Source: CAZOKN01 sp964580525 | GTDB lineage: Bacteria; Pseudomonadota; Alphaproteobacteria; Rickettsiales; UBA6187 | Length of the DNA: 43,652 nucleotides | Reading direction: 5' to 3' | Assembly: GCA_964580525.1 (NCBI GenBank) | Contig: CAZOKN010000011.1 | Span: 1 to 43,652 of the forward strand | Shown here: positions 15,562 through 24,944 of the stretch, piece after piece | How the letters are laid out: each line of letters begins with the position of its first letter | Numbering within the stretch: position 1 is the first letter of the stretch | The notes under the pieces: generated by a model | The model's input: the letters and a program-made list of their open reading frames with translations, nothing else | What the model was told of the DNA's origin: nothing | Databases searched by the model: none | Position numbers and translations under genes: made by a program

Positions 15562-17352
15562 TTAAAACGCCTCTTCCTTCATTTCCATAACAGACTTAGA
15601 GCCATTAGCAATTGATGCTAATAATCCGTAGCTATAAGGCAAAATTTTATTCATATAAAATCTTGCTGTTGAAAGCTTAGCTTCATAAAAATCTTTTTCC
15701 GAAGGATTTTCTTCCATTCTTCGTAAAGAAACTTCTGCCATTTGCGCCCACATATAAGCAAAAACCACCAAAGCCATCAAACGTAGATAGTCCACAGAAC
15801 CAGCCGCTGCCTCATCAGGATTGCCCATGCCATTTGCCGCAATCCATAAAGACGCCTGTTGTGCTGTTCCCAATCCTTTATAAAGATGCTTTGTAAACTC
15901 AGACATTTTTGGATTATCTTTATGTTTCTCAACAAATTGTGATGCAGGGTGGAAAAATGACCTTAAATATTTACCTGTATTTTTTGGTAATTTTCTTCCC
16001 ACCAAATCCAGAGCCTGAATACCATTAGCACCTTCATAAATTTGTGCTATACGCGCATCCCTTACATACTGCTCCACGCCATATTCCCGAATATATCCAT
16101 GTCCACCAAAAATCTGCATTGCCATATTTGTAGATTCAAAACCAGCATCAGTGAAATAAGCCTTCAATATAGGTGTTATAAGCTGCACAAAATCATCCGC
16201 ATTTTTTTGCACCTTTTCGTCAGAATGCTTTTTGGCAATATCCATCTGCAATGCTGTATATGTAGAAAGCGCACGTGCTCCTTCAGTAAAACTTCTTATA
16301 GTCAAAAGCATACGACGGACGTCAGCATGAACAACCAAAGGATCAGCGGCTTTTTCAGAATATTTAGCACCTTTGAGCGCCCTGCCCTGCAATCTTTCTT
16401 TTGCATAAGCTGCACCATTTTGATAAGCAACTTCAGCTAAACCAAGACCTTGTACACCAACATAAAGACGTGCTTCATTCATCATCGTAAACATCGCTCT
16501 TAGGCCTTTATGTGGTTCACCCACTAAATAGCCAATGGCTCCATCATAATTCATCACGCAAGTAGGTGACGCGTGGATTCCCATTTTATGCTCTATGGAA
16601 CCGCAAGTAACACTGTTTTCTTTACCTAAAGAGCCATCATCTCCAACCATAATTTTCGGTACAATGAATAAGCTTATACCCTTCACACCTTCTGGCGCAT
16701 CAGGTAATTTCGCCAATACCAGATGAATAATATTTTCAGTAATATCTTGCTCACCTGCAGATATAAATATTTTTGAACCACTAATTTTGTATGAACCTTT
16801 CTCAGCAGGTTTTGCCGTGGTCTTTATTAATCCAAGATCAGTACCACACTGAGGCTCAGTCAAACACATAACTCCAGTCCATGTGCCATCTACCATCTTA
16901 GGCAGAAATTTTCTTTTCAATTCGTCGGATGCATGCTTATGAACTGCGTTATATGCACCATGGGTCAGCCCGGGAGTTATACCAAAAGACAAATTCGCCG
17001 AGCATATCATTTCACTAACAGGCATATTAAGAACATCAGGCAATCCCTGTCCACCATATTCAGTGTCGCATGTAAAACTCGTCCATCCCGACTGCACATA
17101 TGTTTGATAAGCTTCTTTAAAACCCTTTGGTACTTTTACTTTTCCCTTATCAAAAGTAACTCCTTCTTTGTCACCAGATTGATTTAGAGGGAATAAAACT
17201 TCTTCGCAAAGTTTTGCCCCCTGATCTAGAAGAGCAGTTATAAGATTATTATCTATCTCACCAAAACCTTTTAAATCTTTGTACTTTTCAATGTTCCAAA
17301 GTTCTTTAAGTACAAATTCAAAATCTCTTATTGGCGCTTTATATTGCGGCAT
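15562..17352 (-). CDS. Acyl-CoA dehydrogenase, DmdC/large-type
   Basis: An FAD enzyme that makes the 2,3-double bond in acyl-CoA, the first oxidation of beta-oxidation. The 596 residues match the subfamily with extra N- and C-terminal domains, of which the methylmercaptopropionyl-CoA enzyme DmdC is the named member. Visible motifs are VMCLTEPQCGTDLGL (flavin/substrate region), GSKIFISAGEQD, NEARLYVGVQGLGLAE, QIFGGHGYIREYGVEQ and IYEGANGIQALDLVGR, in which the glutamate of YEG is the expected catalytic base. The C-terminal about 130 residues form the extra helical domain. Its neighbours (thiolase, FadN, ligase) point to straight fatty acid oxidation rather than DMSP breakdown. Confidence 0.93.
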   Translation of the reverse strand: MPQYKAPIRDFEFVLKELWNIEKYKDLKGFGEIDNNLITALLDQGAKLCEEVLFPLNQSGDKEGVTFDKGKVKVPKGFKEAYQTYVQSGWTSFTCDTEYGGQGLPDVLNMPVSEMICSANLSFGITPGLTHGAYNAVHKHASDELKRKFLPKMVDGTWTGVMCLTEPQCGTDLGLIKTTAKPAEKGSYKISGSKIFISAGEQDITENIIHLVLAKLPDAPEGVKGISLFIVPKIMVGDDGSLGKENSVTCGSIEHKMGIHASPTCVMNYDGAIGYLVGEPHKGLRAMFTMMNEARLYVGVQGLGLAEVAYQNGAAYAKERLQGRALKGAKYSEKAADPLVVHADVRRMLLTIRSFTEGARALSTYTALQMDIAKKHSDEKVQKNADDFVQLITPILKAYFTDAGFESTNMAMQIFGGHGYIREYGVEQYVRDARIAQIYEGANGIQALDLVGRKLPKNTGKYLRSFFHPASQFVEKHKDNPKMSEFTKHLYKGLGTAQQASLWIAANGMGNPDEAAAGSVDYLRLMALVVFAYMWAQMAEVSLRRMEENPSEKDFYEAKLSTARFYMNKILPYSYGLLASIANGSKSVMEMKEEAF

Positions 17353-17370
17353 ATTATAGTGCTCCCAAAT

Positions 17371-18381
17371 CTAAATATTACTATTTTCCGGTAACATAAA
17401 TTTTAAATTAGTTATTACAGGATAATGGTCAGACCCCAAATCAGGCCCCAACTCTTTATGCTCAACTTTTATATTATTAGAGATAAGCATATTATCTATA
17501 TTAACACCGAAAAATTTATTAAAAACTGTAGGCCATGTGCCATTGATATGGCCAAGACCTATGTTGCTGTCATTAAGACCGGAAATTTTTTCCATCTTTT
17601 TAAACCACGGCGAAAATGCCGTACTATTAAAATCAGCAATTAAAATCTTATGATCCTGCTTTTCCACCGCAATGCTTTCAGCCGCAGCTACAAGTAAATC
17701 ATTTCTCTTTTTAGCATAGCTAGGCAAAACAGGAGGAGAAGGATGTATGCCATAAATCACAAAAGGCACTTCGTTTTTTACAGTCGCTCCTCTTAAAACT
17801 AACGCAGGTTGTTGTTCATCGGCCAAATATTTAACTTCAATATCATCAACATATAATTTGCTGAAAATAGCCATCTGCCTGCCACCACGCATATCTTTGC
17901 TAACATAATAAGGATATGCCCATCTTATTCTTCTTATAGAATCTTCCCATTTAGCATTAACTTCTAAAAGCACAACAATATCAGCATTCTCAGCGTTTGA
18001 TATTATCCACCTGGTTGTATCTTCAACATCATTATTATTTCTGTCGACATTATACTGAATAATATTTACTTCCTCATATTTTTTGGAATCATCCTTATCA
18101 CCAGGAATAACATATGGAATAACCTGATATGCCTGCGATGAAAAAATTAGCAACGCCAACAATGCCAGCCAATATCTATGAGTAAAGAAAAATACAAGAA
18201 AAAGTATAACAGCCAGCATTGCATACTGAACTACAAAGTGCGAAAACAAATCCAGAAACCAGCTCTTGTCTGAAAAGAAATCTGCAACAACGGCAAAAGA
18301 AAGAGCTACCGTCACCCAAGTAAGATAGGAAAACAGATCGAAAGTTTTTTTATTAATCTTCCTTTTTCTCGTCTTTGCCAT
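17371..18381 (-). CDS. Membrane-anchored endonuclease/exonuclease/phosphatase-family protein
   Basis: A 336-residue protein with three N-terminal transmembrane helices (about 17-35, 43-67, 69-92) and a C-terminal EEP-superfamily domain. The EEP motifs are NIIQYNVDRNN (about 107-117), a catalytic Glu in VVLLEVN, YGIHPSPP, ILIADFNSTAFSPW and the final GSDHYPV with the catalytic His. The domain would face the periplasm or the cytosol depending on topology, which I cannot decide. EEP members cleave nucleic acids, inositol phosphates or phospholipids; the membrane anchor and position inside a fatty acid cluster make a lipid phosphodiesterase role attractive but unproven. It lies 26 bases after the fadN stop and 18 before the acyl-CoA dehydrogenase start. 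Confidence 0.85.
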   Translation of the reverse strand: MAKTRKRKINKKTFDLFSYLTWVTVALSFAVVADFFSDKSWFLDLFSHFVVQYAMLAVILFLVFFFTHRYWLALLALLIFSSQAYQVIPYVIPGDKDDSKKYEEVNIIQYNVDRNNNDVEDTTRWIISNAENADIVVLLEVNAKWEDSIRRIRWAYPYYVSKDMRGGRQMAIFSKLYVDDIEVKYLADEQQPALVLRGATVKNEVPFVIYGIHPSPPVLPSYAKKRNDLLVAAAESIAVEKQDHKILIADFNSTAFSPWFKKMEKISGLNDSNIGLGHINGTWPTVFNKFFGVNIDNMLISNNIKVEHKELGPDLGSDHYPVITNLKFMLPENSNI

Positions 18382-18407
18382 TTTGCTACCTGCATATTTG
18401 GTTGTTA

Positions 18408-20810
18408 TTAGTTTCTTAAAGGCTTCCCAGTCTCCAACATAGATTCCAGCCTGTCCATAGTGCCCTCATTTTTCACAAGCTCCATAAACACATCTAGTTC
18501 AAGATCAAGTAGGTCCTGTTCTGTTAATTCTTTAGTTATATCTGTGCTACCGCCACTTAAAACTTTAGCGAGAGCCTTAGAAACCACAGAATCGTAAGGT
18601 GTGGCTTTGCCGTTTTTTACAAAACTGTCGATCGCCATATTCAGAGCTGCTTTAGCAGTTCTACCAGGTAAGCTGATTTTTCTAGATTCAGGAACTTTAT
18701 AATTCTCAGCCAGTTTCAAACATTTTTTCTTAGCATCGCTCAACAATCTTTCGCGATTCATAGTTATGCCATCCTTCTCCAACAGCACAAGCATGTCCTT
18801 TGCTTCTTCAGCTGATTTTGAAACTTTTGCCATAGCGATAGTTTCAAAAGCACGTGATATAGCAGGCATTGAATTAGCAGTTCTAACCAAACTAATACCA
18901 CCAAACATCCTACCCATTTTTGCAGTGACAGTTTGCTCTTTCAAACGCACATCAATATTACGCATTATTATTTCTTTGCAGCCGCCCCAGCCAGGAATGA
19001 TACCAACACCAACTTCGACAAGACCAGTGTACGTTTCGATATGAGCCTGAACAGCATCTGAATGTAATAATATTTCACAACCACCACCAAGAGCCATACC
19101 GCTAACCGCAGTAACAACTGGGAATGGTGCATATTTCAGCCCCATATAAACATCTTGACCTTGCTTGATAATCTCTCTGATTTGTTTCCATGCAGCAACA
19201 TTTGCACCAAAAAGCAATACGCCGATATTGGCACCAACGCAGAAATTATCCGAATCATTCCCGATCACTAAACCTTTATAACTTGTTTTTACAAGTTCAG
19301 TCGTCTTCGCGATCATTTCCAAAGTCATAGGATCAACACTGTTCATCTTGGAAGTATACTCAAGACAAACAATTCCATCACCGATATCCCAAACACTCGC
19401 AGAAGGATTTTTCAATATTGGCTTTTTACCAAGCTTTTTATCCGCCAACATCCATATATCAGGCGATTGTTTTCTTTCTTTATATTCACCACTAGTATTG
19501 ATATAGAATTTTTTATTGTCAGATATTTTGTAGAATGGCCTATCGCCCGCCTGCAACAATATTGGCGGAACTTCTTTTCCTTCATTTTTCAACTGCTCAG
19601 CAAACCATTTTGGCCCAGCGCAAGCTTCATCACCAAATTTATCAATCAATTCAAATGGGCCATATTTCCAATTATAGCCAAGCTTCATCGCTTGATCGAC
19701 AGATGCAATATCATCGGCAATTTCCGGAACTAAAGACGCAGAATAAGCCAAAGTTTTAAACAAAACTTCTCTGGCATACTTGCCACCAATATCTGAATGT
19801 TCAACTAAAAATCTCAGACCTTTTTTTGAACCATCAACACTGGCAAGTTTAGGTCTTGCAGCTTCCTGATATTCCCCTGTTTTTAAATCAATAACTTCTT
19901 TTACTTTCTTACCACCGTCAGTATTTAAGCGATAAAAACCACCCTTACCTTTACGTCCTGTGTAGCCATCTTTTATCATCCTATCTACAAGAGCAGGCTC
20001 TTTATATATTTTCAGGAATTCATCTTCTGGCGGCAGAGTTTTTTTAAGCTCTTTCGCAATCAACGGCATTAAGTCAATTCCTATCAAATCAAGAAGACCG
20101 AAAACCCCAGTCTTAGGAATACCAACAGGTTTGCCCATAACAATATCTGCTTGTTCAACAGTAACGCCAAATTTCATGGCATCCAAAACACCAGCAGTCA
20201 TCCAAAAACAACCAATTCTGTTTGCAATAAACCCAGGCGTATCCTTACAATCAACAACACCTTTCCCCAGATTAACATCAGCAAATTCCCTTATAACCTC
20301 TGGCACATATGAACTGGTTTCTTCGCTAACCACGAGTTCAAATAAACGCATATAGCGTGGGGGATTAAAGAAGTGCGTAATTATAAAATGCTTACGGAAC
20401 TCAGTCGACAAATCACTAATCAAATGATTCAAAGGAATCGTAGAAGTGTTTGAAGAAACAATAGTTTTCGGCCTTCTGACCGAGTTAATCATTTTATATA
20501 AATTTTTCTTTATTTCTAAATCTTCAAGAACTGCTTCGATAATCCAATCAGCATCTTCAAGCAATTTCAAATCATCTTCCAGATTGCCCGGAGTAATATT
20601 TTTCGCTTTACGCTTATGTGTGAAAGGCGCAGGATCAGTTTTCAACAATTTTTCAATTGCGTTTTTTGCCAGTTGGCTTCTATCCTTCGCATCTTTTGGA
20701 ACAATATCAAGCAAAACAACAGGCGTACCACTATTTGCAATATGGGCAGCAATCGCACTTCCCATAACACCAGAACCAATAACAGCAACTTTTTTTATTA
20801 CAGAACTCAT
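18408..20810 (-). CDS. fadN: 3-hydroxyacyl-CoA dehydrogenase/enoyl-CoA hydratase fusion, FadN type
   Basis: Does the hydration and second oxidation of beta-oxidation. The 800 residues are arranged dehydrogenase first, hydratase second, the reverse of FadB/FadJ and the same as Bacillus FadN. The NAD-binding motif is GSGVMGSAIAAHIANSG (12-28), followed by SSNTSTIPLNHL and HFFNPPRYMRLFELV (His-Phe-Phe-Asn-Pro of the dehydrogenase) and GKGGFYR. The hydratase domain covers about 470-700, with MALGGGCEILLHSD near 570 and VEVGVGIIPGWGG. It starts 1 base past the thiolase stop. With the thiolase and acyl-CoA dehydrogenase it mirrors the fadNAE set, although an EEP gene is inserted here. Confidence 0.93.
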   Translation of the reverse strand: MSSVIKKVAVIGSGVMGSAIAAHIANSGTPVVLLDIVPKDAKDRSQLAKNAIEKLLKTDPAPFTHKRKAKNITPGNLEDDLKLLEDADWIIEAVLEDLEIKKNLYKMINSVRRPKTIVSSNTSTIPLNHLISDLSTEFRKHFIITHFFNPPRYMRLFELVVSEETSSYVPEVIREFADVNLGKGVVDCKDTPGFIANRIGCFWMTAGVLDAMKFGVTVEQADIVMGKPVGIPKTGVFGLLDLIGIDLMPLIAKELKKTLPPEDEFLKIYKEPALVDRMIKDGYTGRKGKGGFYRLNTDGGKKVKEVIDLKTGEYQEAARPKLASVDGSKKGLRFLVEHSDIGGKYAREVLFKTLAYSASLVPEIADDIASVDQAMKLGYNWKYGPFELIDKFGDEACAGPKWFAEQLKNEGKEVPPILLQAGDRPFYKISDNKKFYINTSGEYKERKQSPDIWMLADKKLGKKPILKNPSASVWDIGDGIVCLEYTSKMNSVDPMTLEMIAKTTELVKTSYKGLVIGNDSDNFCVGANIGVLLFGANVAAWKQIREIIKQGQDVYMGLKYAPFPVVTAVSGMALGGGCEILLHSDAVQAHIETYTGLVEVGVGIIPGWGGCKEIIMRNIDVRLKEQTVTAKMGRMFGGISLVRTANSMPAISRAFETIAMAKVSKSAEEAKDMLVLLEKDGITMNRERLLSDAKKKCLKLAENYKVPESRKISLPGRTAKAALNMAIDSFVKNGKATPYDSVVSKALAKVLSGGSTDITKELTEQDLLDLELDVFMELVKNEGTMDRLESMLETGKPLRN

Positions 20811-20811
20811 C

Positions 20812-21948
20812 TTACACAGCCTCCAAAACCGTTGCTATACCCTGACCACCACCAATACACATCGTAGCAAGAGCATATTTAACTCTATGACGTTTCAGCA
20901 AACTAGCTGCCTTACCTGTGATTCTTCCCCCTGATGCACCAAGAGGGTGTCCAAGTGCAATTGCACCACCATCAATATTTAATTTTGATGTATCTATTTT
21001 CAAATCTTTTATAACAGCCAAAGCTTGCGCAGAGAATGCTTCGTTTAACTCTACGATATCAATATCATCTATAGTTAAACCCGCACGTTCCAATGCTTTT
21101 TTAGAAGCTCCAATTGGACCAAGTCCCATAATTTCAGGAGCACAACCTGAAACCGCAAAACTTTTTATTCTGGCTAATGGATCAAGACCATTTTTAGCAG
21201 CATATCCTTCTGAACAAATAAGCAAAGCAACCGCTCCATCTGTTAAAGGAGAAGAAGTTCCCGCAGTAACACTACCTTTATTTAAAAAGGCAGGCTTTAG
21301 TTCCGCCAATTTTTCAGGAGTTGTTTCAGGGCGTATGCAACCATCTTTATCAATAGTGCGCGTGCCATCTATTATAGGAACAATTTCTTCAACAAAATAT
21401 CCTTTATCTCTGGCCTTAGAAGCTTTCTGATGACTAAGAACAGCAAATTCTTCCTGATCTTTGCGCTTTATTTTATATTTATCAGCCACATTTTCGGCAG
21501 TAATCCCCATACTTTCATAAGCCTCAGGATAACGCTCATATAAATCAGGATGCGGTAGAGGGTTAAAGCCAGTCATAGGAACACGGCTCATAGATTCAAC
21601 ACCACCTGCTATAAATAATTCGCCTGCACCACAAGCAATATTACCAGCCGCAATATGAACTGATTGCATAGACGAACCACAAAAACGGTTTACTGTTTGC
21701 GCTGCAACCGAAAGAGGCAACTCACCAATAAATGAAATTATGCGCGCAACGTTTAAACCTTGCTCACCCTCTGGGAAAGCACAGCCCAGAACTAAATCTT
21801 CAATATCTTTTGCTTTTATGCCGGATTTTTCCACAAGTTTTTTTATAACTTGAGCGGCAATTTCGTCAGGCCTAACAGTTGCCAACTCTCCCCTACCAGC
21901 AGGGGTGAATGGCGATCTCGCATAGCCGACTATAACTGCATTATTCAT
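20812..21948 (-). CDS. fadA: Acetyl-CoA C-acyltransferase (3-ketoacyl-CoA thiolase)
   Basis: Cleaves 3-ketoacyl-CoA with CoA to acetyl-CoA and a shortened acyl-CoA. The 378 residues are typical. The nucleophile is C90 in NRFCGSSMQSVHIA; the histidine motif is ALGHPLGASGGRITG and the second cysteine lies in ATMCIGGGQG at the C-terminus. GGVESMSRVPM and NEAFSAQALAV are also present. It is separated from the downstream fadN by one base and lies 62 bases after the ligase stop. The tight coupling indicates that the thiolase and FadN products work as a complex or at least in fixed proportion. Confidence 0.96.
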   Translation of the reverse strand: MNNAVIVGYARSPFTPAGRGELATVRPDEIAAQVIKKLVEKSGIKAKDIEDLVLGCAFPEGEQGLNVARIISFIGELPLSVAAQTVNRFCGSSMQSVHIAAGNIACGAGELFIAGGVESMSRVPMTGFNPLPHPDLYERYPEAYESMGITAENVADKYKIKRKDQEEFAVLSHQKASKARDKGYFVEEIVPIIDGTRTIDKDGCIRPETTPEKLAELKPAFLNKGSVTAGTSSPLTDGAVALLICSEGYAAKNGLDPLARIKSFAVSGCAPEIMGLGPIGASKKALERAGLTIDDIDIVELNEAFSAQALAVIKDLKIDTSKLNIDGGAIALGHPLGASGGRITGKAASLLKRHRVKYALATMCIGGGQGIATVLEAV

Positions 21949-22010
21949 AATTCCTCAACTACCTGTTAAACTCTACCCATTAAACGCCGACAAAACAAAA
22001 AATTCAATTG

Positions 22011-23831
22011 TTATTTCGAATTCTTCGTCTTCTTTTTAACATTATTACCTTTAGCTTTTGCTACACCTTTTTTAGACGAAGATTTTACAGCTTTAGATTT
22101 TGATTGTGATTTTTTTTCAGTTTTTTTCATATCTTTAGATAAATTATGATTATCAACCTTCTTTTCATTTTTAACTAAATTCTTTTTAGACACCTTACCT
22201 ATAATTGTTTTTGGCAATTCATTTACAAATTCAACTTGGGTAGGAAGTTTATATTTTGCTAACTTGCCTCTTAAAAAATCTACTACTCTGTCTGCCGTTA
22301 ATTCTTCACCCAATCTAAGTTTTATAAATGCTTTGACATCCTGCCCTTTATAATCATTCAAAACACCAACTACAGCAACTTCTTCAATAGAAGTATGTTT
22401 GTATAATTCTTCTTCAATTTCTCTAGGATAAACATTAAAGCCATTACAGATAATCATATCCTTTAGTCTATCTACAATGAAAATATAACCTTCTTCATCC
22501 ATGTAACCCAAATCACCAGTATGTAATCTCTTACCTTGCAAAACATTATTTGTTTCAGATTCATTATTATAATATCCCTGCATAACCTGCGGACCAGTGA
22601 TACAAACCTCACCAACTTTATCCTTGGGCATCAAAGAATTTTTTCCTTCCATATCCCTTATTTCTACAATAGTTCCAGGCAGAGGAATTCCTATAGAACC
22701 TTCTTTATTAACTCCGAACAAAGGATTGGCAACTGCTACAGGCGAAGTTTCACTTAAACCATATCCTTCAACCAACTTACAGCCTGTTATTTCTTCAAAA
22801 GTTTTTCTTATTTCCAAAGGCAATGGCGCTCCACCTGAAAAGCAGAATTTTAGAGATGAAATATCGGTCTTTTTATTTCTGACAAAATTATTTATTGCGG
22901 CAAATAAAGTTGGCACTCCTGGCAATAATGTAATTCTTTTCTTGTTTATGTCTTTCAAAACTGCATTTATATCAAATCTAGAATGTATAAAAATCTCACA
23001 AGCTTTATATACACTAAGATTCATAACTACCGTCATAGCAAAAACATGGAAAAACGGTAATATACCTAACATTCTCTCATTGCCTTCTTCTAAACCATCA
23101 AACCACATTCCCGTCTGCACAACGTTTGCATATAGATTAGCATGAGTAAGTATTGCACCTTTTGGTACACCTGTTGTTCCACCAGTATATTGCAAAACTG
23201 CGCTATCCTTTTCAGGAACTATTTTAGGATCTTTATAACGACCATCATTATCAAGCAAATCATCTGCTGATATGTTAATCCTACCAAATGACACGCTGGC
23301 GATTTCGCTACCTTTTGTCCAACTAAAAATCAAACCTTTATGAAGTGGCAAAGCTTCTTTAAAATTAAATACTATCACTTTATCAAGAGGAGTTGTTTGC
23401 AAAAGGTTTGAAGTTTTCTCATACAAAACTGTCAAATCTATAGTCATCATAATCTTAGTATCAGAGTCCTGAACCTGATGTACAAGTTCATGAATTGTGT
23501 ACAGAGGATTATAATTTACAACTATCCCACCAGCTTTAAGAATACCGAAATAAGCAAAAATAAACTGCGGACAATTTGGCATAAATATGCCAACCTTAGT
23601 TCCCTTAGAAACACCATTCTCCTGCAAACCTTTGGCTATTCTATTGCAGGTATCAAGCACCTCTGCGTAAGTATATTTTTTGCCGTAATAATCAATACAA
23701 ACATTATCTGGATACTTCGCTGCTGAATTATCAAGTATAGAATACAAGCTACCTACCGGAATATTAGAATTCCATTTGATATTTTTAGGGTAGTGCTTTT
23801 CCCAAGGATATTCTTTTTTTGTAGTTGTCAT
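22011..23831 (-). CDS. Long-chain acyl-CoA synthetase with lysine-rich tail
   Basis: Activates fatty acids to acyl-CoA through an acyl-adenylate. It is an ANL-family enzyme of 606 residues. The AMP-binding loop is YTGGTTGVPKGA (215-226); LVEGYGLSETSPVA, GDLGYMDEEGYIFI and RLKDMIICNGFNVYPREIE follow in order, and the catalytic lysine is in IIGKVSKK near 546. From about 553 to the end the protein continues as a 54-residue tail with 20 lysines and many serines, encoded at 22014-22175, that is not part of the usual fold. It heads the minus-strand fatty acid cluster. Upstream TTAACA and TAAGAT, 16 bases apart, could be its promoter. Confidence 0.93.
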   Translation of the reverse strand: MTTTKKEYPWEKHYPKNIKWNSNIPVGSLYSILDNSAAKYPDNVCIDYYGKKYTYAEVLDTCNRIAKGLQENGVSKGTKVGIFMPNCPQFIFAYFGILKAGGIVVNYNPLYTIHELVHQVQDSDTKIMMTIDLTVLYEKTSNLLQTTPLDKVIVFNFKEALPLHKGLIFSWTKGSEIASVSFGRINISADDLLDNDGRYKDPKIVPEKDSAVLQYTGGTTGVPKGAILTHANLYANVVQTGMWFDGLEEGNERMLGILPFFHVFAMTVVMNLSVYKACEIFIHSRFDINAVLKDINKKRITLLPGVPTLFAAINNFVRNKKTDISSLKFCFSGGAPLPLEIRKTFEEITGCKLVEGYGLSETSPVAVANPLFGVNKEGSIGIPLPGTIVEIRDMEGKNSLMPKDKVGEVCITGPQVMQGYYNNESETNNVLQGKRLHTGDLGYMDEEGYIFIVDRLKDMIICNGFNVYPREIEEELYKHTSIEEVAVVGVLNDYKGQDVKAFIKLRLGEELTADRVVDFLRGKLAKYKLPTQVEFVNELPKTIIGKVSKKNLVKNEKKVDNHNLSKDMKKTEKKSQSKSKAVKSSSKKGVAKAKGNNVKKKTKNSK

Positions 23832-23933
23832 GTTGTATTTTTTTCAGTTTCCGTTTATATCTTACTCTATTATTATTTTTTGTTAACTAAAAGTTTTTTC
23901 TTTAACCACTCTTTTACTTATAAGTTGCAGTAT

Positions 23934-24944
23934 ATGTCAAATATTCATTCTACTGATATAGTTATTATAGGCGCAGGCCCTGTTGGATTATTTACAATTT
24001 TTGAAGCAGGAATGCTAAAAATGAAGTGCCATGTCATTGATTCTCTTGATTTTATCGGGGGGCAATGTGCAGCTTTATATCCTGAAAAACCAATTTATGA
24101 TATTCCCGGCCATCCTGCAATTTTAGCAGAAGATCTAATTAAAAATTTGGAAAAACAATATTCTCCTTTCAAACCTGTTTTCCACCTTGGGCAAAATGCC
24201 ACTGCTTTAAAAAAAGATGGTAATGAGTGGTTAGTCACCACATCAAAAAATATTACTATACGTACAAAAGCTATAATAATTGCAGCAGGCTGCGGCGCTT
24301 TTGGACCAAACCGTCCTCCAATGGAAGGGTTAGAAGAGTTTGAAAACAAAAGTATTTTTTATATGGTGAGAAAAAAAGAAGACTTCCGTGATAAAAAAAT
24401 AGTTATTGCAGGCGGTGGTGACTCCGCTGTTGATTGGGCGATTGATTTATGCGGCATAGCAAAACATATTTATCTTGTACACAGAAGACCAAAATTCCGC
24501 TGCGCTCCCGAAAGCCAAGATAAGCTAAACAAACTTTCTGCCGAAGGAAAAATCGAAATGGTGATTCCATATCAGCTTGATTCCTTAAAAGGTAATGGTG
24601 GAAAGCTAGATGCTGTTGTTGTTAGCACGCTCGAAGGCGAAAAAAAAGAATTACAGGCTGATATATTATTGCCATTCTTCGGCCTTGCTATGGAACTTGG
24701 GCCAATTGCAGAATGGGGATTAAACCTGCATAATAAGAATATCGAAGTTGATAAAATCACAATGCAGACAAATGTTGAAGGTATTTTTGCGGTAGGAGAT
24801 ATAATAACTTATCCAAATAAATTAAAACTGATCCTAAACGGTTTTGCAGAAGCAGCAACTGCCTGCCATTCTGCAAGAAAAGTCGTTTATCCAAACGAAG
24901 AATTTCATTTTGAATATTCAACAACACAAGGCGTTCCAGCATGA
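23934..24944 (+). CDS. Ferredoxin/flavodoxin-NADP+ reductase, thioredoxin-reductase-like
   Basis: Passes electrons between NADPH and ferredoxin. ATG 23934 is used because the frame upstream to 23793 is only hydrophobic, AT-rich non-family sequence; the first residues then lead straight into VIIGAGPVGLFTIFEAG, the FAD-binding motif. The second dinucleotide motif is VIAGGGDSAVDWAIDL, and GIFAVGDIITYP near the end is the third FAD contact. The CxxC pair of true thioredoxin reductases is absent, as expected for the YumC type. Length 336 fits. It overlaps folD by 4 bases and is divergent from the ligase gene. The ribosome site is weak. Confidence 0.92.
   Translation: MSNIHSTDIVIIGAGPVGLFTIFEAGMLKMKCHVIDSLDFIGGQCAALYPEKPIYDIPGHPAILAEDLIKNLEKQYSPFKPVFHLGQNATALKKDGNEWLVTTSKNITIRTKAIIIAAGCGAFGPNRPPMEGLEEFENKSIFYMVRKKEDFRDKKIVIAGGGDSAVDWAIDLCGIAKHIYLVHRRPKFRCAPESQDKLNKLSAEGKIEMVIPYQLDSLKGNGGKLDAVVVSTLEGEKKELQADILLPFFGLAMELGPIAEWGLNLHNKNIEVDKITMQTNVEGIFAVGDIITYPNKLKLILNGFAEAATACHSARKVVYPNEEFHFEYSTTQGVPA

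Noticed and set aside
20446..20934. A 162-codon plus-strand frame across the thiolase/fadN border
   Set aside because: No ribosome site or motif; both real genes cover it on the minus strand.
23793..23933. N-terminal membrane helix on the ferredoxin-NADP reductase from an ATG at 23793
   Set aside because: The 47 extra residues come from an A/T-rich region overlapping the start of the divergent ligase gene; the family starts a few residues before the FAD motif, which matches ATG 23934.
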